From assembly GCF_003863965.1 (NCBI RefSeq), contig NZ_RRCN01000001.1, positions 2,242,527 through 2,306,526 on the forward strand: DNA of 64,000 nt, read 5' to 3'. Positions 28,866 to 36,228 of the stretch are shown here, one piece after another. A program made the translations under genes and the position numbers. The notes beneath the pieces are model-generated. The model was given only the letters and a program-made list of their open reading frames with translations, had not been told where the DNA came from and did no database searches. The stretch comes from Paenibacillus oralis (GTDB lineage: Bacteria > Bacillota > Bacilli > Paenibacillales > Paenibacillaceae). Numbering within the stretch: the stretch's first letter is position 1; every line of letters starts with the position of its first letter.

Positions 28866-29663
28866 TTATCTGCGCGATGTTTGCTTCTTTTTCTTTCCAT
28901 CCGATGTCTGCCCCTTTTTCCTTTCCGTCCTTCTCGCCTCCTTCACCCGATCCCCCATCCCTACGATCAACAACACCGATACAATCACCATAATAACTAA
29001 TGTGATTACGCAAGCAGCCACATTATAATCCGAACCGCCCTCCGCTTGATAATGAATCAAGCCTAAGCCTGCAGTAATCGGGTAAAGATCGCCCAGGCCG
29101 TGTCCTCCGGCGAAGATTCCGATAAATCCGTAGAAAAAGGCGAAGCCCACGCCGGCCATGAAGCCGTTTGGGTTGCGGCTGGTTAACACGATGATGGGGA
29201 GGACGGCCAGGTAAATACATAAATTCATCACCATCATTTGGATCAAGGATTTGACCATCACCGCAGCGCTGCCTGCTTGGAAGCCGCTGATCAGCACGAT
29301 GACGAGCGAAAGTACAAAGGTAACCACGGCCAAAAATAGGGCGAGCAGTCCGGCGGTGATGAGCTTTCCGACCAACAGACGCCGGAAGGAGAGCGGGATG
29401 GTGAGGATGTTTTTTAGCGTGTCTTCCGTGTATTCACGGCTGATCATATATCCGGCGATTAAGGTAATCGTGGCAGGGAAGAGCAAGCTGAAATTGTTCC
29501 AGATCACGGTATTGGAGAAGTTCTCCAAGTTGCGTGCTGTGCCGTCTTCCGCCGTGGCCATGAATCGGGTTAAGAGGACAACCAGCAGCGCCGCGGCAAA
29601 GCCAACCCAAATGATCGAATACCGTTTTAATTTGATGATTTCGGTTTTTAAAATGTTCACCAT
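28866..29663 (-). CDS. ABC-2 type permease, last gene of the BcrA/LanFEG-like operon
   Basis: A 265-residue membrane protein with about six hydrophobic segments and the N-terminal 'TEIIKLKRYSIIW' that precedes the first helix in LanE/LanG/BcrB-type permeases. The C-terminus is a basic tail. It starts nine bases after the first permease's stop, with AAGGTGGGACC upstream. Together with that permease and the ATPase it should form an exporter that clears membrane-active peptides or lipid-linked compounds. Substrate unknown. Confidence 0.8.
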   Translation of the reverse strand: MVNILKTEIIKLKRYSIIWVGFAAALLVVLLTRFMATAEDGTARNLENFSNTVIWNNFSLLFPATITLIAGYMISREYTEDTLKNILTIPLSFRRLLVGKLITAGLLALFLAVVTFVLSLVIVLISGFQAGSAAVMVKSLIQMMVMNLCIYLAVLPIIVLTSRNPNGFMAGVGFAFFYGFIGIFAGGHGLGDLYPITAGLGLIHYQAEGGSDYNVAACVITLVIMVIVSVLLIVGMGDRVKEARRTERKKGQTSDGKKKKQTSRR

Positions 29664-29672
29664 GGTCCCACC

Positions 29673-30452
29673 TTAGTCCTCCCGCTTATTGTAGATTCGT
29701 ACAATGGCCATATAAGAAATCAAAGCGATGATCGCAATAATGATAACGACCTGCGGCAATGGCAAAGTTTTCGGTTCAATGATCGCGTAGAACGAATCGG
29801 CCGGCGAGGTGAAAAGGCCCAATAACCAGCGGTATATGATCGGCGTCGGCAAAATACTCGTCAGTAATTTCATCATCGGCGTATCATATTGCAGGCCTAC
29901 AAAGGCCATGGAAAAGTTAAGAATGGTGTAGAAAAAAGCCAGGATAATCGAAAAAATATAGCTGCGGTTAAAATAGACAATCACGATGACCACCGGCAAG
30001 GTTCCGGCCGTGAGCAGAATACCGTCGGCCGCACTAATGCAGAGCTTCGCAAACACACCCTGAATATTCCCGACAAAGGCTCCGCCAAGCATGGAAGCGG
30101 CCACGGAGGCCAGCGAGAAAATCAGCCCAAGCATAAACAACACAATGATCTTCGCCGTAACCATCCGTGTGGCCGAAACCGGAATCGTGCGGAGATTTTT
30201 GAGCGTATCATGGTCGCGTTCCATAAAAAACAGCATAGAAGCCACGATCCCTAAAATGCTGGGCAGCAGCAGCGCTTGTCCATAACTCACGATCATTCCG
30301 AACAGTTTATCGTAGACATTAAGGCCTCCGAAACCTCCATTCATCGCCAGCATCGTTAAGGGAATGGGAAAAAGAAACGCGGCAACAATCACCAATAGGA
30401 TGAATTTTTTACGCTTCAGCTTGGTGAATTCGCATCTAACGAGTTTAAGCAA
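29673..30452 (-). CDS. ABC-2 type permease, BcrA/LanFEG-like operon
   Basis: 259 residues with six hydrophobic segments, beginning LKLVRCEFTKLKRKKFILLV. I chose a TTG start at 30452: it has AGGAGG eight bases upstream and overlaps the ATPase stop by eight bases. The longer frame to 30611 is just antisense-free read-through inside the ATPase gene. It is paralogous in layout to the next permease, and the two probably form a heterodimer. The context is a peptide-antibiotic immunity-type exporter. Confidence 0.8.
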   Translation of the reverse strand: MLKLVRCEFTKLKRKKFILLVIVAAFLFPIPLTMLAMNGGFGGLNVYDKLFGMIVSYGQALLLPSILGIVASMLFFMERDHDTLKNLRTIPVSATRMVTAKIIVLFMLGLIFSLASVAASMLGGAFVGNIQGVFAKLCISAADGILLTAGTLPVVIVIVYFNRSYIFSIILAFFYTILNFSMAFVGLQYDTPMMKLLTSILPTPIIYRWLLGLFTSPADSFYAIIEPKTLPLPQVVIIIAIIALISYMAIVRIYNKRED

Positions 30453-31368
30453 TCCCCACGCCTCCTGTGATCTTTTTGAAATAATCCTCGAGCGTGTCTT
30501 CACAGGTGTGCGCTTCCGAGACGTCAATTCCGTTTTCGATAAACAGGCGGGTAATCGCCGAAACGGGCAATGCCATGTCATGCAAGCGCAGGCTTTGCTG
30601 GTCCTCAACATAGAAGTTGAACATGTTCAAGTGCTTCTCCAACAGACGGGCGGCCCTGGCCGTATCCGAAACGATAAAGTGAGCATATTTGCTGTTTTTC
30701 TTTTCCAGTTCCTTGAGACTTAGCTCCTCCAAAAGAACGCCGTGATCAATAATGCCGATGTCATCGGCCAGCAGAGCGATTTCGGATAAAATATGGCTGG
30801 AAATCAAAATGGTTTTTCCTCTTTCCGTACAAAGCGCGCGAATAAAACTTCTGACCTCGGCAATGCCGATCGGATCCAGCCCGTTAATCGGTTCGTCGAG
30901 AATCAGCAGTTCAGGGTCATGCATGACCGCCAAGGCAATGGCCAGGCGTTGTTTCATCCCAAGCGAATATTGCGCGAACAATTTCTTGTCCTTATACGGA
31001 AGACCAACTAATTCCAGGGTATTTTTGACGGCATTTCGCTGCGGGACGCCGCGCAGATCGGCAAAGAGCTTGAGGTTTTCCGTTCCGGTCAAATTCGGAT
31101 AAAAACCCGGGGACTCAATCAAACTGCCGATGCGGGGCAGAATTTTTTGGGCCTCGGTCCGCATATCTTGGCCGAAAATTCGCACTTCGCCGGAAGTCGG
31201 CAACGTCAGGTTGAGCAGCATTTTCATGGTGGTCGTTTTGCCCGCGCCGTTTCGCCCCAGCAGGCCGTAAATGCGCCCTTGGCGGACATGGATATTCAAA
31301 TTGGCGACGCTTTTCTGCTCCCCGTATTGTTTCGTAAGATGGTTGGTTTCAATGATATAATCGCTCAT
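30445..31368 (-). CDS. ABC transporter ATPase (BcrA/LanF-like)
   Basis: 307 residues. Walker A is GRNGAGKTT (38-46), followed by the signature YSLGMKQRLAIALA, Walker B LLILDEPINGLDP and switch His in ILISSHILSE. The C-terminal 80 residues are the extension common in bacitracin-resistance BcrA and lantibiotic-immunity LanF ATPases. ATG 31368 follows AAAGGAGG. It is the first gene of a three-gene operon with two permeases. Directly upstream are four phased AACCTTG repeats and then a two-component system, so it is probably induced by that system in response to a cell-envelope antibiotic. Confidence 0.88.
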   Translation of the reverse strand: MSDYIIETNHLTKQYGEQKSVANLNIHVRQGRIYGLLGRNGAGKTTTMKMLLNLTLPTSGEVRIFGQDMRTEAQKILPRIGSLIESPGFYPNLTGTENLKLFADLRGVPQRNAVKNTLELVGLPYKDKKLFAQYSLGMKQRLAIALAVMHDPELLILDEPINGLDPIGIAEVRSFIRALCTERGKTILISSHILSEIALLADDIGIIDHGVLLEELSLKELEKKNSKYAHFIVSDTARAARLLEKHLNMFNFYVEDQQSLRLHDMALPVSAITRLFIENGIDVSEAHTCEDTLEDYFKKITGGVGIA

Positions 31369-31411
31369 CCCCTGAATCCTCCTTTGTTTGACTATGCCAT
31401 GTTAGCACAAC

Positions 31412-31451
31412 AACCTTGCATCAACCTTGCACGAACCTTGCCTCAACCTTG
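31412..31451 (-). promoter_or_regulatory. Four direct repeats at 11-bp spacing: likely response-regulator binding site
   Basis: AACCTTG occurs at 31412, 31423, 31434 and 31445, exactly 11 bp apart (CAAGGTT in the operon's sense). OmpR-type regulators bind such helix-phased direct repeats. A possible -10 (TAACAT) lies on the downstream side about 10 bases nearer the ATPase gene. The -35 is weak, as expected for an activated promoter. Confidence 0.75.
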
Positions 31452-31470
31452 AAAAGAACCCCATGAAAGC

Positions 31471-31498
31471 AAAAAATCCCGCCTGTTAGCCGGGATTC
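31471..31498 (-). terminator. Terminator of the two-component operon
   Basis: On the minus strand AATCCCGG and CGGGATT form a stem that includes the kinase stop codon and is followed by six Ts. It separates regulator transcription from the ABC operon. Confidence 0.7.
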
Positions 31499-32442
31499 TC
31501 ACTGACGAGTGGAAACTGAACTTGAAACGCGGTTCGCTCAAGCGGCGTGCTTTCCACGTGAATGGTACCGCGCATCTTTTCGGTAAGCTGCTGCACGATC
31601 GATAATCCTAAGCCGCTGTCTTTTTTCGATCGGCCTTTGTCGCATTTATATAATCGTTGAAAAATATACGGCAAATCCTCGTTAGAAATCCCGATGCCAT
31701 TATCCATAACCGATGTAACGATACGGTGATCCTCCATGGAAACGCCGACTGTAATCGCTGTCGCCTGGCTATGCGCAAGGACGTTCTGAATCAGATTGTT
31801 CAGGATCCGCGAATAGGCGTTGGTGTCGAGGTGCGCTGCGAGCTTTTTTTCAGGGATGTCAATGTCAAAGGAAAGGGACCTTGTTTCGAAGACAGGTATC
31901 CAGTCCTTCAAAATCATTCGGGTTAATTCGCAGATGTCGACGGTCCGGATGGCGAAGGTTTCCTCGTCGGAGTTTAATTTGGACCATTCGAACAGTTTAT
32001 CTACATAGTCCTTCAAGTCATGCGCTTTTCGGCGGGCGGTTTCCATGTATTCCTCCCGTTCGCGGCCGGCAACGATGTGCTTATGTACGGCATCCAGATA
32101 TCCGATCAAGGTGGTTAGCGGGGTGCGGACATCATGCGAAAAACTCGTCATCAACTGCTTATTGGCTTCCGCTGTCTTGTTTAAGGCGATGATCTGTTCT
32201 TGAAAATGCAGGACGATATCGTTCATTTTGTAGCTGATCGCAGCGGTCATATCATGGGGATCGGCCAGAATCCGGTGTTTTGCATTGCCTTGTACTATAT
32301 CGTCAAGTATTTCGGATATATCACGGAGCCTTCTGCGGACGTGCAGCAGCCTTCTAAACAGCACAAAGGCCAGTACGGCAGCAGCCCCTAAAGCGATAAA
32401 TAACAATACGATCCATGTGGGTTCTATATCCATCCTCTCCAT
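31486..32442 (-). CDS. Sensor histidine kinase of the ABC-linked two-component system
   Basis: About 318 residues. There is one N-terminal membrane helix (TWIVLLFIALGAAAVLAFVL) and no sizeable outer loop. A HAMP-like linker, the H-box SFSHDVRTPLT and an N-box (NNLIQNVLAHS) follow, then G-boxes DNGIGIS and KKDSGLGLSI. With so little external sequence, it may sense inside the membrane or through the ABC transporter, as BceS-like kinases do (inference). The second ATG (32442) has better spacing to GGGAGG than the ATG at 32448, which overlaps the regulator stop. Confidence 0.85.
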   Translation of the reverse strand: MERMDIEPTWIVLLFIALGAAAVLAFVLFRRLLHVRRRLRDISEILDDIVQGNAKHRILADPHDMTAAISYKMNDIVLHFQEQIIALNKTAEANKQLMTSFSHDVRTPLTTLIGYLDAVHKHIVAGREREEYMETARRKAHDLKDYVDKLFEWSKLNSDEETFAIRTVDICELTRMILKDWIPVFETRSLSFDIDIPEKKLAAHLDTNAYSRILNNLIQNVLAHSQATAITVGVSMEDHRIVTSVMDNGIGISNEDLPYIFQRLYKCDKGRSKKDSGLGLSIVQQLTEKMRGTIHVESTPLERTAFQVQFPLVSENPG

Positions 32443-32444
32443 GT

Positions 32445-33140
32445 TCATACCTCCCGGTTGAAACGATAGCCGACTCCTTTTACCGTTTGCAGGTAAGTTG
32501 GATGGCTTGAATCCTGTTCTATCTTTTTACGAAGCCGGCTGATGATTGCCATAATGTTGCTGTCGTCGTAAGCATAAGGTTCCTTCCAAACTTCCTCATA
32601 AATTTGCTGTTTCGTTAAAATCTTCCCCTGATTCCTGGCGCAATAATAGAGAATGTCAAACTCTTTGCCGACCAATTCTACCGGTTCTCCGTTAACGGAT
32701 ACCGCTCTGGTTTCATAATCCATGCTTAAGCCTTTAAAAGATAACACCTGATGATGATTCGTATCGTGGTTCAACATCGTATATCTTCGAATTAAGGAAA
32801 CCACGCGAGCGGTGAATTCTTCGATATCAAACGGTTTGGTCAAATAATCGTCCGCTCCGGAACGAAGTCCGCGAACTTTATCACCGCTTTCTGTCCGGGA
32901 GGTCAGCATTAAAACAGGCACGCTGCTAATTTCCCGAATGGCTTCCAAAGTGGCAAAACCATCCATCCCCGGCATCATGACATCGAGAACGATCAATTGA
33001 AATTCGCTTTGGGAAAGGGCGGTTAACCCGCTTGGGCCGGATGGACAAATCACCGCGTCGATTTTTTCCTTGCTAACGCATTTTTTAAGCAGCTGGCCTA
33101 ATTCCAGATCATCATCGATGATCAAAATCTTATGATTCAT
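32445..33140 (-). CDS. OmpR-family response regulator
   Basis: 231 residues. The receiver domain has acidic DD (10-11), phospho-acceptor Asp53 in IVLDVMMPG and the conserved Lys in YLTKPF. The winged-helix DNA-binding domain ends VKGVGYRFN. I chose ATG 33140 (GGAAAGGAG upstream), which removes a non-conserved 19-residue extension. It precedes the kinase gene and overlaps it. The four 11-bp-phased repeats before the exporter operon are its probable target. Confidence 0.88.
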   Translation of the reverse strand: MNHKILIIDDDLELGQLLKKCVSKEKIDAVICPSGPSGLTALSQSEFQLIVLDVMMPGMDGFATLEAIREISSVPVLMLTSRTESGDKVRGLRSGADDYLTKPFDIEEFTARVVSLIRRYTMLNHDTNHHQVLSFKGLSMDYETRAVSVNGEPVELVGKEFDILYYCARNQGKILTKQQIYEEVWKEPYAYDDSNIMAIISRLRKKIEQDSSHPTYLQTVKGVGYRFNREV

Positions 33141-33240
33141 GCGTTTCTCCTTTCCATTGATTAAAAAAGAGCGCCTCGGTACGATGGGGTTACGCACGAG
33201 GTCATCGCCTCAAAAAGCCCATCCAGGAGGTCGCTCTACT

Positions 33241-33294
33241 ATGAAGTTTAAAGCTCAAGACGAGCAAAATCAACTCATTCGATATTTCCAATAA
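33241..33294 (+). pseudogene. Possible transposase N-terminal remnant
   Basis: An ATG behind CAGGAGG opens an 18-codon frame, MKFKAQDEQNQLIRYFQ, before a stop. The good start signals and the opening resemble the N-terminus of an IS4/IS1182-type transposase, but this is an impression only. No further transposase sequence follows. Confidence 0.25.
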
Positions 33295-33384
33295 GGCAAT
33301 GCTTCACTAACTTCAATAATAAATTTTTTGAGCTGGTATTGTATTGTCATGCCCCGAAAATACCCAATCTACTAATGAATACGG

Positions 33385-33520
33385 CCGCCCATTTCCCGAC
33401 CGGGAAGCGGGGGACCGAAATTTTTCCATAAATCCGGGTGAAGATATCAGAAAGTATAAACTTTGAGGGAAGGTTAAAGATGTCGCAAGAAAAACTAGCA
33501 CTAAATGAGGTCTGTAATCT
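33385..33520 (+). ncRNA. Degenerate c-di-AMP (ydaO/yuaA) riboswitch-like element
   Basis: The order GAAGCGGGGGACC (33404-33416), TTTTT, GGGTGAA (33436-33442), GAGGGAAGG (33465-33473) and CTAGC...GAGG (33495-33510) follows the conserved blocks of the ydaO-yuaA class, whose core is AGCGGGGGACC ... GGGGTGAA ... CAGCTAACC. The 5' half matches well, the 3' half poorly. No gene follows: a dispersed repeat begins at about 33526. In Bacillota this riboswitch usually controls cell-wall hydrolases or K+ transporters, so the regulated gene has probably been lost. Confidence 0.45.
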
Positions 33521-33525
33521 ATCGA

Positions 33526-33690
33526 AGATCAACACACGTTGCCCAGACGCTTTGCATGATTATCCCCTTTGATCAGAACGCAGAGAAATGGACAAGAGCT
33601 CGCCTCACTCCGGGGCCCCTGCCCCCCCCCCTTAACGAGAGGGATAATCGTGCAAAGGTAGTATGAGGGACACCAAGGCACGAACTCTAT
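33526..33690. repeat. Dispersed repeat, copy A, with 17-bp inverted arms
   Basis: Arms CTTTGCATGATTATCCC (33550-33566) and GGGATAATCGTGCAAAG (33641-33657) are inverted with one mismatch. The centre contains a run of ten Cs. Flanking AGATCAACAC on the left and AGGGACACC on the right are shared with copies at 40630-40710 and 42066-42145. Confidence 0.75.
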
Positions 33691-33748
33691 AAGGGGCAGT
33701 TCGGGCTGGATTGGCGAAAATAAACTACAGGATCGCAATCGCTTACTT

Positions 33749-33975
33749 TCAAGACATACTCGCTAGATGCTCCTCAAGACGATCCATGGTCTGTTCGGCG
33801 CCGGGGACGGCATAGGTTTTCACCTGATCGAATACAGCGGCACATGGTTGAAGACGATTCGCTCGGGTTTAACGACCTCAACAAAGACGTTGGTGTTGGG
33901 AAAATCAACGCCATCCGGACCGTGCATGATAAACTCCCATGTACCGCCCGGTTTGCTCTTTGGTTGCTTAGCCCC
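33749..33975 (-). pseudogene. AHSA1/SRPBCC protein remnant with internal deletion
   Basis: The minus strand encodes KPGGTWEFIMHGPDGVDFPN, TNVFVEVVKPERIVFNHV, a typical AHSA1 core. A break follows, then VKTYAVPGAEQTMDRLEEHL to TGA at 33749, a typical AHSA1 C-terminus. The start and the middle are missing and the two pieces are in different frames. These lipid-cavity proteins are often paired with an ArsR repressor, as in the intact pair at 50437-51325. Confidence 0.7.
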
Positions 33976-34032
33976 CCTTGTGTGAGAAAAAACATGGAAA
34001 CACGTGGAAATGAAAGCGTATAATAATCAATG

Positions 34033-34076
34033 TAAGCGAATTTGTTGCGGCAATATTCGCGAATTTTTTTCGCTTA
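34033..34076. promoter_or_regulatory. Inverted repeat upstream of the fumarate-reductase-like gene
   Basis: TAAGCGAA (34033-34040) and TTCGCTTA (34069-34076) are perfect arms, with GCGAAT/ATTCGC nested inside. The site lies 43 bases before the start codon and could be an operator. The regulator is unknown. Confidence 0.5.
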
Positions 34077-34118
34077 TATTGTGAAATTATGCACAATCTT
34101 AGAAGAGGAGCAGGTGAC

Positions 34119-36107
34119 ATGAGACATCCAAGTTGCAGGTATGTAAGAACGGGATTTTTGGCGGCACTGGTATTTATTTTGATCATGGGTGTGATAGGAT
34201 GCAGCGGCAGTAATAAGGAAGCAGCGCCTGATGCGGCGGATGCCCAAGGGCTTTACACACCGGGGACATATACGGGGGAAGCGCAAGGCCTACATAGCGT
34301 TATTAAAGTAGAGGTAACGGTGGATGCCAACACCATTCAATCGGTGAAGGTGGTGGAGCAGAAGGACACGGAGGGAGTAAGCGATGCCGTATTTGAGACC
34401 ATTCCCCAGAAGGTGGTCGAGGGGCAGAGCCTGAAGGTAGATATCGTGTCGGGGGCATCCGTGTCCAGCAACGGCCTGATTGACGCGATCGCGGCCGCTT
34501 TGGCGAAGGCCGGGGCCGACATCGATGAATTGAAGAGCAGGGAACCGCTGAAGGCGGCTGCCAAAGAAGCGATTACCAAGAAAACCGAAGTCGTGGTTGT
34601 CGGCGGGGGCGGAGCGGGTCTGGCCGCTGCGGTATCGGCCGCTGAGAACGGGGCAAAGGTGATTTTGATCGAAAAATCGCCTGCGCTTGGCGGGAACACG
34701 ATTCGTTCGGGAGGCGAGTTCAATTCCTATGACCCGGCGAGACAGCCGAAAGTGGCCATGACGAAAGCGCTGACCAATGAGTTGAAAGAGATTCTGACCT
34801 ACGATGAAAAAGAATTCGGCGATTACGCCGATACGCTCAAGACGCTCAAGGAACAGATCAAGGAATACTTCGCCAAAGGGGACACCACCAAGCTGTTTGA
34901 TTCGCCTGAACTGCATATGATTCACACCTATATCGGCGGGAAGCGAACCGATCTTGACGGGAAAGAAATCTCCGGCAAGTTTGAACTGGTCAAGACGCTG
35001 GCGACCAACAGCTACGGCACGATTCAATGGCTGGAGAGCCATGGAGCTAAGTTCCAGGATGGGATCGGGACCGTTCTTGGCGCCTTGTGGCCCAGAACCC
35101 ACCATAATACCGAACCGCTGGGAACAGGGTATATTAATACGATGGAAAAAAGTGCAAAAGAGCTTGGCGCAGAAATTATGCTGAACACGAAAGCCACCAA
35201 GCTGATCGTTGAGAACGGCAGAATTGTGGGCGTGACCGCCGAGCAATCGGACGGCACTCCGGTCACTTTGAAGGCTTCCAAGGGCGTGGTCATGGCCACC
35301 GGCGGTTTCGGAGCGAACCCTGAAATGGTCGTTGAATACAATAACTATTGGCCTGCTCTTGATGCAAGCGTCAAGACAACCAATACCACAAATGCTACCG
35401 GCGACGGGATTGTGATGGGTAAGGAAGTAGGAGCGAATCTGTGGGGCATGGGCTTTATCCAACTGATGCCAAGCGGCCAACCGGGAACGGGTGCTTTGTC
35501 CGGCGGCGTATGGGGAAGCGCGGAAACGCAAATTTTCGTCAACAAGGAAGGCAAGCGGTATGTGAACGAGTACGCCGAAAGAGACGTTTTGGCTGCCGCT
35601 GCTCTGGAGCAGACGGATCAAACCTTCTATATCATCAGTGATATGACCTCGCTGGGCAATCCGGATCTGAACGGGAAAAATGTATGGGGCGACAATTATC
35701 AGGATCTGATTGCGAACAAAAATATTTTCATGGCGGATACCCTGGAGGAACTGGCCGAGCAAATGGGCGTACCGGCCGATGTTTTTGTGGCGGAAATGAA
35801 GAAATACAACACTTACGTAGAAAACCAGCTTGATCCTGAGTTTGGCAAGAAAAATTTTGGCGCAAAACTCGAAACACCGCCTTTCTTTGCTACGCCAAGA
35901 ACCCCCTCCGTGCACCATACGATGGGCGGTCTGGAAATTAACGAAAAGGCCCAGGTGTTGAATACGGAAGGTAAGCCTATTGACGGCTTGTTCGCGGCCG
36001 GCGAGGTTGCCGGCGGAGTTCATGCCGGCAACCGGCTTGGCGGCAACGCCATTACGGACATTTTCACGTTTGGGCGGATTGCCGGAGCCAGCGCGGCCGG
36101 CAAATAA
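34119..36107 (+). CDS. Flavinylated FAD-dependent reductase lipoprotein (fumarate/urocanate reductase-like)
   Basis: 662 residues from ATG 34119 (AGAGGAG upstream). A signal peptide ends in lipobox VIGC (Cys28), so the enzyme is anchored outside the membrane. Residues about 50-125 are an FMN-binding domain with SGASVSS (111-117), the covalent flavinylation site used by ApbE; Ser stands where Thr is usual. FAD domain: VVGGGGAGLAA (160-170), EKSPALGGNT, then the C-terminal HHTMGG and AGEVAGGVHAGNRLGGN typical of flavocytochrome c/UrdA enzymes. It should reduce a 2-enoate such as fumarate or urocanate with electrons from the membrane. No partner is adjacent and no ApbE gene is in view. Confidence 0.85.
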   Translation: MRHPSCRYVRTGFLAALVFILIMGVIGCSGSNKEAAPDAADAQGLYTPGTYTGEAQGLHSVIKVEVTVDANTIQSVKVVEQKDTEGVSDAVFETIPQKVVEGQSLKVDIVSGASVSSNGLIDAIAAALAKAGADIDELKSREPLKAAAKEAITKKTEVVVVGGGGAGLAAAVSAAENGAKVILIEKSPALGGNTIRSGGEFNSYDPARQPKVAMTKALTNELKEILTYDEKEFGDYADTLKTLKEQIKEYFAKGDTTKLFDSPELHMIHTYIGGKRTDLDGKEISGKFELVKTLATNSYGTIQWLESHGAKFQDGIGTVLGALWPRTHHNTEPLGTGYINTMEKSAKELGAEIMLNTKATKLIVENGRIVGVTAEQSDGTPVTLKASKGVVMATGGFGANPEMVVEYNNYWPALDASVKTTNTTNATGDGIVMGKEVGANLWGMGFIQLMPSGQPGTGALSGGVWGSAETQIFVNKEGKRYVNEYAERDVLAAAALEQTDQTFYIISDMTSLGNPDLNGKNVWGDNYQDLIANKNIFMADTLEELAEQMGVPADVFVAEMKKYNTYVENQLDPEFGKKNFGAKLETPPFFATPRTPSVHHTMGGLEINEKAQVLNTEGKPIDGLFAAGEVAGGVHAGNRLGGNAITDIFTFGRIAGASAAGK

Positions 36108-36123
36108 TCGCTACTAAAACAAC

Positions 36124-36178
36124 AAAGGCTCCTGCTTCTCTCCACCGTCAAGGTAGTAGGGACGCAGGGGCCTTTGCT
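36124..36178 (+). terminator. Terminator after the reductase gene
   Basis: AAAGGCTCCTGC pairs with GCAGGGGCCTTT across a 28-base loop, followed by TGCTTGTTT. Confidence 0.6.
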
Positions 36179-36228
36179 TGTTTCTATTTTAATAGTCCGA
36201 ATTAGCTTACATCATCCTCAACAGGAGG

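Noticed and set aside
30453..30611. Longer N-terminus for the first ABC permease
   Set aside because: It lies wholly inside the ATPase gene; a TTG with AGGAGG at 30452 gives the normal permease length.
34290..36023. 577-codon minus-strand frame
   Set aside because: Antisense shadow of the flavoprotein gene, without domain similarity.
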